Positions 7,526 through 16,695 are shown, numbered from the stretch's first letter. The stretch is DNA of 64,000 nucleotides from a bacterium SCSIO 12643 (GCA_024398135.1 CP073750.1:2232001-2296000); one strand, 5' to 3'. Made by a program: numbers and translations. Notes: generated from the sequence alone by a model not told the origin.

Positions 7526-10500
7526 ATGTTTAGAAATATTATTCATAGACCAGTATTGGCTATAGTGATATCTGTGCTTATTGTTTTTACGGGGCTATTA
7601 GCCATAAAGCAATTACCTATATCACAGTTTCCACAAATTGCACCGACTACGGTTAACATATTTATTGCTTTTCCAGGGTCAAGTGCAGATGTGTTGGTGA
7701 AATCTACTTTGATTACACTAGAAAATTCTTTGAATGGAGTTCAGGGAATGCGCTATATCGCAACAGATGCGACCAGTGCAGGTGAGGCAACTATTCGCGT
7801 CATATTTGAGCCGGGTACAGATCCTACTGAAGCTACTACTCGAGTAAAAATTAGGGTAGATCGAGTCATGCCTTTATTGCCTCCACTGGTGCAGCGAGAA
7901 GGTGTGATTATTATGCCGATTCAACCCAGTATGTTGATGTATGTGAATTTATTCAGTACCGATAAAGATCTGGATGAAAAGTTCCTGTACAATTATGCGA
8001 ATGTGTCTATGATTCCGGAGATTCGAAGAATTAAAGGAGTTTCCAGAGCACAGATTTTGGGAAGTAGACAATATGCTATGCGAATCTGGTTAAATCCGGA
8101 TCGAATGCGGGCATATAAAATTTCCGTGGATGAAGTAATGGAAGCTATGGCTGAGCAAAGTATTGTAGGACGTCCGGGTAGATTAGGACGGAGTTCAGGT
8201 ATTCAAGCGCAATCATTGGAATATGTATTGACTTATAAAGGTAGATTTAATAAACCGGAAGAGTATAAAGATATTATTATCCGTGCAAATTCAGATGGAG
8301 AGAGTATACATTTAGGTGATATCGCAAAGGTAGAATTGAATGCCCGGTATTATGATATCTATTCCAATCTAGATGGTCATCCATCAGCAGCTATCGTGTT
8401 AAAACAGAATTATGGAAGTAATGCCAGTGATGTTATCGATGCAGTAAAAGAAAAATTGGATGAGTTGGAGGAGGACTTTCCTCCAGGTGTAGAATATAAA
8501 ATCAGCTATGATGTTTCTCAATTTTTAGATGCATCTATTGATGAGGTGATCCATACGCTAAGAGATGCCTTTATACTAGTTGCCCTAGTGGTATTTCTCT
8601 TTCTGGGAGATTGGAGATCTACTCTGATTCCAACACTTGCAGTACCGGTATCTTTAATTGGAGCATTCTTTTTTATGTCGCTCTTTGGATTGTCTATTAA
8701 TCTAATCACATTATTTGCATTGGTATTGGCTATTGGTATTGTGGTTGATGACGCGATTGTGGTAGTTGAAGCAGTGCATGCCAAAATGGAGGAGGAAAAT
8801 GTGTCTCCTTATGAAGCTGTTAAACTTGTAATGGGTGAAATCAGTGGTGCGATTATCGCTATTACACTCGTAATGGTTTCCGTATTTGTTCCTATTGCAT
8901 TTATGAGTGGACCAGTGGGAACGTTCTACAGACAGTTTTCAATTACGATGGCAAGTTCCATTGTATTGTCCGCCATCGTTGCGTTGACTTTAACTCCGGT
9001 GTTATGTGCTATTATTTTAAAGAACAATCATGGGAAACCTAAACGTAAATCACCTGTGAATTGGTTAATTGATAAGTTTAATGAGCGGTTCGACAAGTTA
9101 ACAGGAAGATATGTCGGATTGCTTAAGCTCATTGTGAATAGAAGAGTTGTCACATTTGGTGTATTGTTCATTTTTGGATTGGGAATATTGTATGAGAATC
9201 AAATACTCCCTGCAGGATTTATTCCAAGCGAGGATCAGGGAACAATTTATGCGATTATTCAAACACCTCCGGGTTCAACTTTAGAACGCACCAATCAGGT
9301 GTCTAGAGAATTGCAAAAGATTTGTGAGGAGATAGAGGCTGTGGAGTCCGTATCTTCTTTGGCGGGTTATGAAATTATGACTCAAGGTAGGGGGTCAAAT
9401 GCCGGAACCTGTTTGATTAATTTGAAACCCTGGGCAGAACGTGATAAATCGGTTAAAGATGTGATGGAGGAGTTGGAAGAAAAGTCTAAAGAACTTGGTG
9501 GTATTATTGAGTTTTTTGAACCACCGGCAGTTCCGGGTTTTGGCTCTTCAGCGGGTTTCTCGTTGCGTTTGTTGGATAAAACAACCAATACCAATTATCA
9601 GGAATTTGATAAAGTTAATAAAGACTTTATGGCTGCTTTGCGAGAGCGAAAAGAAATCACCGGATTATTTACATTCTTTGCGGCCAATTATCCGCAATAT
9701 GAGTTGGTGATTGATAATAAAGCGGCTATGCAAAAGGGAGTTTCTATTGGTGAGGCCATGGAGAATTTAAATATTCTTATCGGAAGTACGTATGAACAAG
9801 GCTTTATTCGATTTGGAAGATTCTTTAAGGTTTATGTTCAGTCTGATCCGGAATTTAGAAGGTTGCCAACCGATTTGATGAAGTTGTTTGTCAAAAATGA
9901 TCAGGGTGAAATGGTTCCTTACTCATCATTTATGAAAATTAAGAAGAGTTTGGGGCCAAATGAAATTACCCGATACAATATGTATAACTCAGCTTCTATT
10001 CGTGGATTACCTGCTTCGGGTTATACATCTGCTGATGCGATTCAAGCGATTCGGGAGGTAGCTGAGGCAACTTTACCCAGAGGATATGATATCGCATGGG
10101 AAGGGCTTTCGTATGATGAGTCGAGGAGAGGAAATGAGTCCATTTACATATTTATTGTGGTCTTGATTTTTGTGTATTTGGTATTGGCAGCGCAATATGA
10201 GAGTTTTCTATTGCCACTTGCCGTAATCTTCTCATTACCAGTTGGGATATTTGGTTCGTTTTTGATTCTAAAAATGATGGGATTGGCAAACGATATTTAT
10301 GCTCAGGTAGGATTGATTATGCTGATTGGATTGCTTGGGAAAAATGCCGTGCTTATAGTGGAGTTTGCCGTTCAAAAAAATCAACAGGGCGCTTCAGTTT
10401 TCGATGCAGCTATTGAAGGTGCCAAAGCTCGTTTTCGACCAATTTTGATGACCTCATTTGCATTTATCGCTGGATTGATACCTTTAGTTATGGCGCATGG

Positions 10501-12154
10501 TGCGGGAGCCATCGGAAATCATACCATTGGTGGTTCAGCGCTTGGTGGGATGTTGTTTGGGACACTATTTGGAGTGATTATTATCCCGGGCTTGTATTAC
10601 ATATTCGGTAAGATGTCAGAAGGAAGGAAATTGATCAGGGATGAGCACAATGCACCATTGAGCGAAGAGATGGTACAGGTAGATGAACGAGAACATTTTT
10701 TGCGTCAGTTGTATAAAAAATTAAGAGGTAAAAAAATGAATTTGTGGATGATTATTCTTTTGATTGCTATGGGTTTAGCATCGTGTAAAACACAAGAAAG
10801 TGCTACCAGAAAAGAAAATAAAGCCGTTCCTGAAAGTTATCTTGACACTCATGATTCTTCGAATATTGCAGATGTGAACTGGCGAGAGTTTTTTAAGGAT
10901 TCTAATTTAACTCAGTTGATAGACACTGCTTTGAGTCATAATCAGGAGTTAAATATTATGCTTCAGGAGATAGAAGTTTCAAGAAGCGAAATTAGAGCCA
11001 GAAAAGGCGAGTATCTTCCATTTGTTTCATTAAATGGTAGTGGAGGAGTTGAAAAGGTATCACGATACACCAGGAATGGTGTTGTGGAAGAGAGTTTAGA
11101 TGTAGAGCCAGGAAAATCATTTCCGGAACCTTTACCAGATTATATGGTTGGGGCATACGCGACCTGGGAGTTGGACGTATGGAAGAAATTGCGAAATGCA
11201 AAAAAGTCTGCGGTTTCCAAATATCTGGCAAGCATAGAAGGGAAGAATTTTATGGTAACACACCTAATTGCAGAAATTGCAAATTCTTATTATGAGTTGT
11301 TGGCTTTAGATAATCAGTTAGAAATTGTGGAGCAAAATATCGAAATTCAGAGTAGTGCTTTAGAGGTGGTGAAGTTGGAAAAACAAGCTACCAAAGTAAC
11401 TGAATTGGCGGTGAAGAGGTTTGAAGCGCAGGTTTTAAATACCCGAAGTTTACAATATGAAATTCGACAAAAGATCATTGAAACAGAAAATAGAATCAAT
11501 TTTTTAGTGGGTCGATTCCCGCAGCATGTAGAACGAGACGTGAATACATTTAAAAACTTGAAGCCTAATCTGATACAGGAAGGAGTGCCAGCACAACTGC
11601 TTGCAAATCGGCCAGATATTCGACAAGCAGAATTTGTGCTGACAGCCTCGAAACTGGATGTGAAAGTAGCGAGAGCCAGGTTTTACCCTTCAGTGAGATT
11701 ATCGGCAGGCCTAGGCTATCAGGCATTTAATGCAACTTACTGGTTTAAAAGTCCGGAGTCTATATTGTATTCTTTAGCAGGTGATTTAGCAGCTCCATTA
11801 ATCAATAGGAATGCGATTCAGGCGGCATATCAAAGCGCCAATGCCAAGCAATTACAGGCAGTTTATTCATATGAGCAGACTATTTTGAATGCTTATATTG
11901 AAGTAGTAAATCAACTATCAAAACTTGATAATTTAGAAAATAGCTATGATTTGAAGAGACAGGAAGTGCAAGCTTTAACTCAGTCAATAGATATTTCGAA
12001 TGGTTTATTTAGATCTGCACGCGCAGATTATATGGAAGTTTTGTTGACCCAAAGAGATGCTTTGGAAGCTCGATTTGATTTGATTGAAACCAAAATGCAA
12101 CAGATGAATGCAATGGTGAATGTTTATCAAGCACTTGGAGGAGGTTGGAAATAG
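7526..12154 (+). CDS. HAE1-type RND efflux pump fused in frame to a TolC/NodT-type outer-membrane factor
   Basis: 1542 aa. Residues 1-1069 are a complete AcrB-like pump: MFRNIIHRPVLAIVISVLIV start, porter domains, GIVVDDAIVVVE with the TM4 proton-relay Asp408-Asp409, and closing helices near GTLFGVIIIPGLYYIFGK. Residues 1071-1542 are a complete outer-membrane efflux lipoprotein: MNLWMIILLIAMGLASC is a full lipoprotein signal (Cys1087), then two coiled-coil repeats (LLANRPDIRQAE marks the second). The boundary is GGT AAA AAA ATG at 10727-10738. One A fewer would give GGT AAA AAA TGA, ending the pump exactly at an ATGA overlap with the outer-membrane gene. So either this is a young natural fusion, expression depends on slippage at A7, or the run is miscounted. 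Pump and channel families are certain; the fused state in vivo is not. Confidence 0.9.
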   Translation: MFRNIIHRPVLAIVISVLIVFTGLLAIKQLPISQFPQIAPTTVNIFIAFPGSSADVLVKSTLITLENSLNGVQGMRYIATDATSAGEATIRVIFEPGTDPTEATTRVKIRVDRVMPLLPPLVQREGVIIMPIQPSMLMYVNLFSTDKDLDEKFLYNYANVSMIPEIRRIKGVSRAQILGSRQYAMRIWLNPDRMRAYKISVDEVMEAMAEQSIVGRPGRLGRSSGIQAQSLEYVLTYKGRFNKPEEYKDIIIRANSDGESIHLGDIAKVELNARYYDIYSNLDGHPSAAIVLKQNYGSNASDVIDAVKEKLDELEEDFPPGVEYKISYDVSQFLDASIDEVIHTLRDAFILVALVVFLFLGDWRSTLIPTLAVPVSLIGAFFFMSLFGLSINLITLFALVLAIGIVVDDAIVVVEAVHAKMEEENVSPYEAVKLVMGEISGAIIAITLVMVSVFVPIAFMSGPVGTFYRQFSITMASSIVLSAIVALTLTPVLCAIILKNNHGKPKRKSPVNWLIDKFNERFDKLTGRYVGLLKLIVNRRVVTFGVLFIFGLGILYENQILPAGFIPSEDQGTIYAIIQTPPGSTLERTNQVSRELQKICEEIEAVESVSSLAGYEIMTQGRGSNAGTCLINLKPWAERDKSVKDVMEELEEKSKELGGIIEFFEPPAVPGFGSSAGFSLRLLDKTTNTNYQEFDKVNKDFMAALRERKEITGLFTFFAANYPQYELVIDNKAAMQKGVSIGEAMENLNILIGSTYEQGFIRFGRFFKVYVQSDPEFRRLPTDLMKLFVKNDQGEMVPYSSFMKIKKSLGPNEITRYNMYNSASIRGLPASGYTSADAIQAIREVAEATLPRGYDIAWEGLSYDESRRGNESIYIFIVVLIFVYLVLAAQYESFLLPLAVIFSLPVGIFGSFLILKMMGLANDIYAQVGLIMLIGLLGKNAVLIVEFAVQKNQQGASVFDAAIEGAKARFRPILMTSFAFIAGLIPLVMAHGAGAIGNHTIGGSALGGMLFGTLFGVIIIPGLYYIFGKMSEGRKLIRDEHNAPLSEEMVQVDEREHFLRQLYKKLRGKKMNLWMIILLIAMGLASCKTQESATRKENKAVPESYLDTHDSSNIADVNWREFFKDSNLTQLIDTALSHNQELNIMLQEIEVSRSEIRARKGEYLPFVSLNGSGGVEKVSRYTRNGVVEESLDVEPGKSFPEPLPDYMVGAYATWELDVWKKLRNAKKSAVSKYLASIEGKNFMVTHLIAEIANSYYELLALDNQLEIVEQNIEIQSSALEVVKLEKQATKVTELAVKRFEAQVLNTRSLQYEIRQKIIETENRINFLVGRFPQHVERDVNTFKNLKPNLIQEGVPAQLLANRPDIRQAEFVLTASKLDVKVARARFYPSVRLSAGLGYQAFNATYWFKSPESILYSLAGDLAAPLINRNAIQAAYQSANAKQLQAVYSYEQTILNAYIEVVNQLSKLDNLENSYDLKRQEVQALTQSIDISNGLFRSARADYMEVLLTQRDALEARFDLIETKMQQMNAMVNVYQALGGGWK
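10727..10738 (+). other. A7 tract joining the pump and channel frames; internal start of the outer-membrane factor
   Basis: Seven A residues at 10730-10736 end in the ATG (10736-10738) that opens the lipoprotein signal of the channel part, and AGAGGT lies just upstream as a possible ribosome site. Loss of one A creates a TGA stop overlapping this ATG; gain of one A leads to a TAA about 17 codons on. A7 runs allow polymerase slippage, so separate and fused products could both be made. Confidence 0.6.
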
Positions 12155-12185
12155 TTAGATGGAAATTGTGTTTTTCTGATTTATT

Positions 12186-12220
12186 GAGGCCGCATCGAAT
12201 ACGATGCGGCCTCTTGTTTT
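12186..12220 (+). terminator. Intrinsic terminator of the efflux operon
   Basis: GAGGCCGCATCG (12186-12197) and CGATGCGGCCTC (12202-12213) make a perfect 12-bp GC-rich stem with loop AATA, followed by TTGTTTT. Confidence 0.92.
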
Positions 12221-12284
12221 ATGATGATCGGTAAAGAGTCGAGAGCTAAAAGTATTAAGTTTCGGTTTTTAAAATTGATATAGA

Positions 12285-13325
12285 ATGATCGGAAAAGTGC
12301 TTCGATGTTTTTTAGGATTAATCACTTTGGTTGTTTTGATCTTTGGATTAAACATGTACTGTTTACGGAGTATTGATGGGGATATTCAAACCAATACCGT
12401 TGAAGAGACCAAAGCTAAGTTTGGAGCTTTTAATTCAGGAGAAAAAATAAAGCTCGTTGAATTAAGTGGAGTGAGATACAGTGTGATTAAAACATTTGGG
12501 TTAGTCTCTTCCAAATTGGATGTGTTTAATAGAATTGTTGTTTCAACAATGGTGTATAAGAGTGATGACTTGATGGTTACCGGGGTGGTGGTGGCTCCGA
12601 AAGAACCTGGCCAATACCCTTGTATTATTTACAATAGGGGTGGGAATAGGAACTCCGGACGAATTGGGTTTAGAATGATTAAAGAGCATATGGCTTTTTT
12701 AGCAGATCAGGGTTATGTGGTAGTGGCTTCAAATTATAGAGGAAATAGTGGAAGTGAAGGTCAGGAAGAATTTGGTGGTGCTGATGTGAATGATGTCATG
12801 AATCTGGTGTCAGTTCTATCAGAAATCCCAAATGCAGATACATCAAAAATAGGAATGTTTGGGCATAGTAGAGGTGGAATAATGACTTATAAGGCACTTC
12901 AAAATAAAGGTGTTTTTCAGACGGCTGTTGTAATGGCTGGCGCAGCAAACTTGTTTGAAACTAAAAAGTTTAGACCTGAGATGGAAACATATGTTTTTGC
13001 AGAGACGATACCTGATTATTACAATCATACAGATGAGAAATTGAGAGATCGTTCGGTAGTCTTTTGGGTTAAAGAGTTAGATGAGGTTCCACTCGGAGTG
13101 TTACATGGAATTAAAGATGATAGAGTAATGTATGTTGAAGCAACCCAATTGGCTGAAGAATTAGCTCGAATAGACTATCCATATAAATTATTTTCTTTTT
13201 CGGAGGGGAATCATACGCTTAGTAAAAACAGGAAGGAATATCGAGAAATTATCATCGATTGGTTTAATCGATATTTGTTAGACGGGAATGATTTTAATGA
13301 AGCGGTTCAGAGAGTAACTCTATAA
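12285..13325 (+). CDS. Secreted or anchored alpha/beta hydrolase (prolyl-oligopeptidase type)
   Basis: 346 aa. An N-terminal hydrophobic segment (VLRCFLGLITLVVLIFGLN) anchors or exports the protein. A beta-sandwich-like entry region precedes the hydrolase fold: oxyanion region YNRGGNRNSG, nucleophile elbow GHSRGG (Ser195), acid in GIKDDRV (Asp278 or Asp279) and His310 in EGNHTL, a full catalytic triad. This matches S9 peptidase/dienelactone-hydrolase-like enzymes; the substrate cannot be read from sequence. Start ATG 12285 lies after the efflux terminator, and the ABC permease-like gene follows 15 bases after its stop. Confidence 0.82.
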   Translation: MIGKVLRCFLGLITLVVLIFGLNMYCLRSIDGDIQTNTVEETKAKFGAFNSGEKIKLVELSGVRYSVIKTFGLVSSKLDVFNRIVVSTMVYKSDDLMVTGVVVAPKEPGQYPCIIYNRGGNRNSGRIGFRMIKEHMAFLADQGYVVVASNYRGNSGSEGQEEFGGADVNDVMNLVSVLSEIPNADTSKIGMFGHSRGGIMTYKALQNKGVFQTAVVMAGAANLFETKKFRPEMETYVFAETIPDYYNHTDEKLRDRSVVFWVKELDEVPLGVLHGIKDDRVMYVEATQLAEELARIDYPYKLFSFSEGNHTLSKNRKEYREIIIDWFNRYLLDGNDFNEAVQRVTL

Positions 13326-13340
13326 ACGGTCCTTAATGAA

Positions 13341-14279
13341 ATGAAATTCTATTTTGAATTACAGTTTAAAAGAATCGAGCGAAAGTTTAGTGACTTTGGG
13401 GTGCATCCTATATTGGGTGTTTTGATCGCAATTTTGGGATTTGTTTTGTTGTCGACATATCTATTCCAGGAGATTCAATATGCATATGGAATATACTTAA
13501 TGCTTGCTTTTTCCTTGTTGAGTAACTTAAGTGAAAAGAAAAGAAATGATCAGCTAAAGCTTATTTTCAAATCAAATCAGTATATCCAAATTCGATTGAT
13601 AGAAAATAGCCTAATGATCATTCCATTCATGATGGTTTTGGGATTCTTTGGATATGGACTTTGGGGATTAGTGTTGGTTGTTATTGCTGGTCTATTGGCC
13701 ATATTAAATCAGTTTAAATCTTTTGGTTTTGTAGTGAAAACACCATTTAAAAGAATTCCATTTGAAAATATTGTCGGCTTTCGAAGAGTTTATTTAATCC
13801 TTATAGCGATCTATCTTTTATTGTTGAAATCTATTCAGGTGCAGAATTACAATCTGGGTTTATTCGCATTAGGAATGGTTTTTTTAATCACCATGTCATT
13901 TTACATACGCGCTGAGGAAAAATATTTCGTTTGGATTTATTCGAATACTCCCCAACAGTTTTTGCTTCGAAAAATACGATTGGGTTTGTTGGCGAGTTCC
14001 GTTTTGAGTTTGATTCCGGTAATAGTATTAATCGGATATTACCCGGAAAATTTATGGATGACAGTGTTGATTCAGGGAATAGGTTTTGTATTTATGGTGA
14101 CCGTAATATTGGCAAAGTATTCGGCATACCCAAATGAAATGGGGTTAGGGCAAGCTGTATTATTAGGCGTGAGTTTGTGGTTTCCTCCAATGTTGTTGGG
14201 AGTCGTACCATATTTTTATGTGAAATCTAAAGAACAATTAGAGTTAGTTTTAAATGATAAGAATAACAGAGTTAAATAA
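13341..14279 (+). CDS. Integral membrane protein, probable ABC exporter permease
   Basis: 312 aa with roughly eight to ten hydrophobic helices, no signal peptide and few charged loops. No motif names it, but its last 26 bases overlap the start of an ABC ATPase gene, the usual arrangement for a single-permease ABC-2-like exporter. The region FVVKTPFKRIPFENIVGFRRVYLILIA looks like a cytoplasmic coupling loop between helices, an inference only. The substrate is unknown. Confidence 0.65.
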   Translation: MKFYFELQFKRIERKFSDFGVHPILGVLIAILGFVLLSTYLFQEIQYAYGIYLMLAFSLLSNLSEKKRNDQLKLIFKSNQYIQIRLIENSLMIIPFMMVLGFFGYGLWGLVLVVIAGLLAILNQFKSFGFVVKTPFKRIPFENIVGFRRVYLILIAIYLLLLKSIQVQNYNLGLFALGMVFLITMSFYIRAEEKYFVWIYSNTPQQFLLRKIRLGLLASSVLSLIPVIVLIGYYPENLWMTVLIQGIGFVFMVTVILAKYSAYPNEMGLGQAVLLGVSLWFPPMLLGVVPYFYVKSKEQLELVLNDKNNRVK

Positions 14280-14937
14280 AACGTATGGTACGCACCATGT
14301 GCTTAAAGGGATTAGTCTGGAGTTGCAGTCCGGAAAGGTATATGGAATAGTGGGGGCAAATGGAGCGGGAAAGACAACTCTTTTTAAATGTTTGGCGCAT
14401 TTAGAATCTTATGAAGGATGGATAGAGTCTGAATGGTATCCGCTAAAAAATCATATGGGATTTTTGGAAACAAACCCATTGTTTATGAGTAAAATGACAG
14501 GATGGGAATATCTCAAATTGTTATGTGTAGCCAGAGGTGTAGATTCAGATGAATTTGAAGCTAAGAATGTTTTTGAATTGCCGTTACAACAATATGTGGA
14601 AACATATTCAACAGGAATGAAAAAGAAGCTGGCTCTAACGGGAGTTTTGTTACAGGATAATAAAGTATTCATTTTAGATGAGCCATTTAATGGGGTGGAT
14701 ATTCATAGTAATATGATGATTGTTGAGGTGATTAGAAGATTAAAAAATCAAGGTAAAACGGTATTAATTTCATCTCATATTTTTTCAACTTTAAAAGACA
14801 CTTGTGATGAAATTATGATGTTGAAAGCAGGGGAAATTACTAAACATGTCAGGCCAGAACATTTTGAAGAGTTGGAAGAGGAAATGAAGACATTTGTGAT
14901 TGGGGATAAAATGGATAATTTAGAAGAGTTAATGTAA
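14254..14937 (+). CDS. ABC transporter ATP-binding protein
   Basis: 227 aa, a single nucleotide-binding domain: Walker A GANGAGKTT near residue 36, signature YSTGMKKKL, Walker B VFILDEP and H-loop SSHIF. Length and the divergent STGMKKK signature are typical of exporter ATPases of the CcmA/NatA type. ATG 14254 lies inside the end of the upstream membrane gene, so translation is probably coupled. A short acidic C-terminal tail follows the ATPase core. Confidence 0.88.
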   Translation: MIRITELNKTYGTHHVLKGISLELQSGKVYGIVGANGAGKTTLFKCLAHLESYEGWIESEWYPLKNHMGFLETNPLFMSKMTGWEYLKLLCVARGVDSDEFEAKNVFELPLQQYVETYSTGMKKKLALTGVLLQDNKVFILDEPFNGVDIHSNMMIVEVIRRLKNQGKTVLISSHIFSTLKDTCDEIMMLKAGEITKHVRPEHFEELEEEMKTFVIGDKMDNLEELM

Positions 14938-14960
14938 GGTCAAATTGTAAAAATATAAAT

Positions 14961-15332
14961 ATGAAATTAGGAGCTTTTTCAGTCAGTTTATCCGTTAAGG
15001 ATTTGACAGTGTCAAAGGAGTTTTATGAAAAGTTAGGTTTTTCAGTATTTGCTGGAAGTATGGAGATGAATTATCTCATTATGAAAAATGGAAATGCTTT
15101 GGTCGGGCTATTTTATGGAATGTTTGAAGGAAACATTATGACCTTTAATCCGGGTTGGGATGAAAATGCACAGAAACTGGATGAATTTGATGATGTTCGA
15201 AAAATTCAGGAAAGTCTAAAAGCTCAAGATGTAGATTTGATTTCAGAAGCGGATGAATCAACAACAGGCCCGGAAAATATTATTTTAGTTGATCCGGATG
15301 GAAACCAAATTTTGATTGACCAACACGTATAA
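14961..15332 (+). CDS. VOC superfamily (glyoxalase/bleomycin-resistance-like) protein
   Basis: 123 aa, one VOC domain of paired beta-alpha-beta-beta-beta units: start GAFSVSLSVKDLTVSKEFYEKLGF, and C-terminal half ending GPENIILVDPDGNQILIDQH, the classic last strand with the metal-ligand region. VOC proteins include dioxygenases, glyoxalases and resistance proteins; the activity here cannot be assigned. It follows the ABC ATPase by 23 bases and probably shares its transcript. Confidence 0.85.
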   Translation: MKLGAFSVSLSVKDLTVSKEFYEKLGFSVFAGSMEMNYLIMKNGNALVGLFYGMFEGNIMTFNPGWDENAQKLDEFDDVRKIQESLKAQDVDLISEADESTTGPENIILVDPDGNQILIDQHV

Positions 15333-15360
15333 TATTTAGAAACAAGTAATAGGTAAATAT

Positions 15361-15780
15361 ATGGAAATGCAATTTTCAGGAAACCCGAAGCCATTTGGGG
15401 TGATCGGATTGGTGATTGGGATCATCTCATTATTATTTTCATTAATTCCATGTGTGGGATTTTATGCATTTGTTCCAGCATTACTCGCTACGATTTTTTG
15501 TTTGATTGCATTCTTATATATGCGTCAAAATAACATGGGTACTGGGGTGCCACTTGCCGGATTAATTATTGGGTTATTGGCGATTTCAATTAGTATCTAC
15601 CAATACGTGGAATATGAAGAAGTGTTTAAAACTAAATCTGAGATTGAAAATTCCATTAAAGAGGGGCTGGAGGAACAGGTGATACAGGAGGTAATGGATA
15701 ATTTGGAAGAGGAGTTGGAGCAAGATACGATTGAGTATATAGATACTATCGAGTATATTGAAAATGATACCCTTCAATAA
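15361..15780 (+). CDS. DUF4190-like small membrane protein with acidic tail
   Basis: 139 aa. Two glycine-rich helical hairpins (GVIGLVIGIISLLFSLIPC... and GVPLAGLIIGLLAISISIYQY) resemble DUF4190 proteins. Then comes a strongly acidic C-terminal tail of about 50 residues rich in Glu and Asp with a repeated DTIEYI motif. Role unknown. Its end overlaps the DUF2752 gene by 17 bases. Confidence 0.65.
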   Translation: MEMQFSGNPKPFGVIGLVIGIISLLFSLIPCVGFYAFVPALLATIFCLIAFLYMRQNNMGTGVPLAGLIIGLLAISISIYQYVEYEEVFKTKSEIENSIKEGLEEQVIQEVMDNLEEELEQDTIEYIDTIEYIENDTLQ

Positions 15781-16135
15781 AGAAAATTGGGAGTATCATT
15801 TCTTTAATGTTCTGATTTTTGTTTTTATCATTTTGATGGCGATCTTGCTTAAAACTGATGTGATAGCCATAAAATGTGTTTATGCAGAATTAGGAGAGGA
15901 ATGTAGAACTTGTGGATTGACCCGATCGTTTCAGCAATTATTAAGTGGAGAGATGAGAGGTGTTCCGTTGGGGCATGGATTGTTATTTTTATTATTTGCA
16001 TCTCAATTAATCATTCGCCCGGTGGTAAGTTGGTTGGTCGAAAAATATCATTCAGTAAGACAAATATTGATACTCGACATAATATTATCTTTAGTGATTA
16101 TTATTTGGACAATGAAAGAGTTGTTATGGGAATAG
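15764..16135 (+). CDS. DUF2752 family membrane protein
   Basis: 123 aa from ATG 15764 (a TTG at 15758 is also in frame). It has three hydrophobic helices and the DUF2752 hallmark CxxCGLTRSF, here ECRTCGLTRSF near residue 49, followed by GEMRG and GHGLLFL. The family function is unknown. The gene overlaps its upstream neighbour by 17 bases and its downstream neighbour by 10, indicating translational coupling in this cluster. Confidence 0.78.
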   Translation: MIPFNKENWEYHFFNVLIFVFIILMAILLKTDVIAIKCVYAELGEECRTCGLTRSFQQLLSGEMRGVPLGHGLLFLLFASQLIIRPVVSWLVEKYHSVRQILILDIILSLVIIIWTMKELLWE

Positions 16136-16512
16136 AAAGATTAGAAGAAAATAAGAAAAATGCCATTGCGTTTTATAGAATGGCTTACGAAGGACAACCT
16201 CAAAAAGCAGTAGAATTATACCTTGGGGCTGATTATATTCAGCATAACCCTGATGTAGCCAATGGGAAAAAAGGTTTTATTGATTATTTTAATAGAATGC
16301 AAAAAGAATATCCGGATAAGTCGATTGAATTTGTTAGATGTATTGGAGAGGAAGACCTGGTAGCTTTACATACGCATCAAATCTGGCCAGAAGGAGATGA
16401 ATATGTGACGATGGATTTTTTTAGATTCGATTCAGATGGAAAAATCTGCGAACATTGGGATTCCATCCAGAAAATTCCGGCCGAATCAAAGAATGAAAAT
16501 ACAATGTATTAG
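16126..16512 (+). CDS. SnoaL-like (NTF2-fold) protein
   Basis: 128 aa starting at ATG 16126, which overlaps the DUF2752 stop; the frame is open further upstream to 15910 but that part is only the shadow of the DUF2752 gene. The sequence AIAFYRMAYEGQPQKAVELYLGADYIQHNPDVANGKKGF and the later DFFRFDSDGKICEHWDSIQ are the typical patterns of predicted SnoaL-like aldol-condensation proteins with an NTF2-like fold. Substrate unknown. It is the last gene of the 14-16.5 kb cluster and is followed by a strong terminator. Confidence 0.85.
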   Translation: MGIERLEENKKNAIAFYRMAYEGQPQKAVELYLGADYIQHNPDVANGKKGFIDYFNRMQKEYPDKSIEFVRCIGEEDLVALHTHQIWPEGDEYVTMDFFRFDSDGKICEHWDSIQKIPAESKNENTMY

Positions 16513-16580
16513 TGTTTTAAGAGTAAATAGAAATAGGTAACAAAAAGATAATCAAATCATAATGTAACAGAGCTAAAAGA

Positions 16581-16617
16581 AAAAAGCCTTAAACACACAG
16601 TGTTTAAGGCTTTTTTT
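16581..16617. terminator. Bidirectional intrinsic terminator between the SnoaL-like gene and tRNA-Phe
   Basis: A 16-bp stem (16581-16596 with 16600-16615, loop ACA) has an A-run on the left and a T-run on the right, so it can end the plus-strand operon and the minus-strand tRNA transcript. Confidence 0.9.
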
Positions 16618-16622
16618 GAAAG

Positions 16623-16695
16623 TGGTGCCTCCAGGAATCGAACCAGGGACACATGGATTTTCAGTCCATTGCTCTACCAACTGAGCTAAGGCACC
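16623..16695 (-). tRNA. tRNA-Phe (anticodon GAA)
   Basis: 73 nt read on the minus strand. Acceptor GGTGCCT pairs with AGGCACC; D-arm GCTC/GAGC around AGTTGGTA; anticodon stem ATGGA/TCCAT with loop CTGAAAA (GAA); variable GTGTC; T-arm CCTGG-TTCGATT-CCTGG, which contains a U-U mismatch at its middle pair. Discriminator base A; CCA is not encoded. It has its own promoter upstream. Confidence 0.95.

Noticed and set aside
8518-8784. 88-aa minus-strand frame inside the RND pump
   Set aside because: Antisense to the conserved TM4 region of the pump; low-complexity Thr/Ile/Ser pattern typical of a shadow.
15910-16126. Extended N-terminus (72 residues) of the SnoaL-like frame
   Set aside because: It is the out-of-frame reading of the DUF2752 gene; the natural SnoaL start is ATG 16126.
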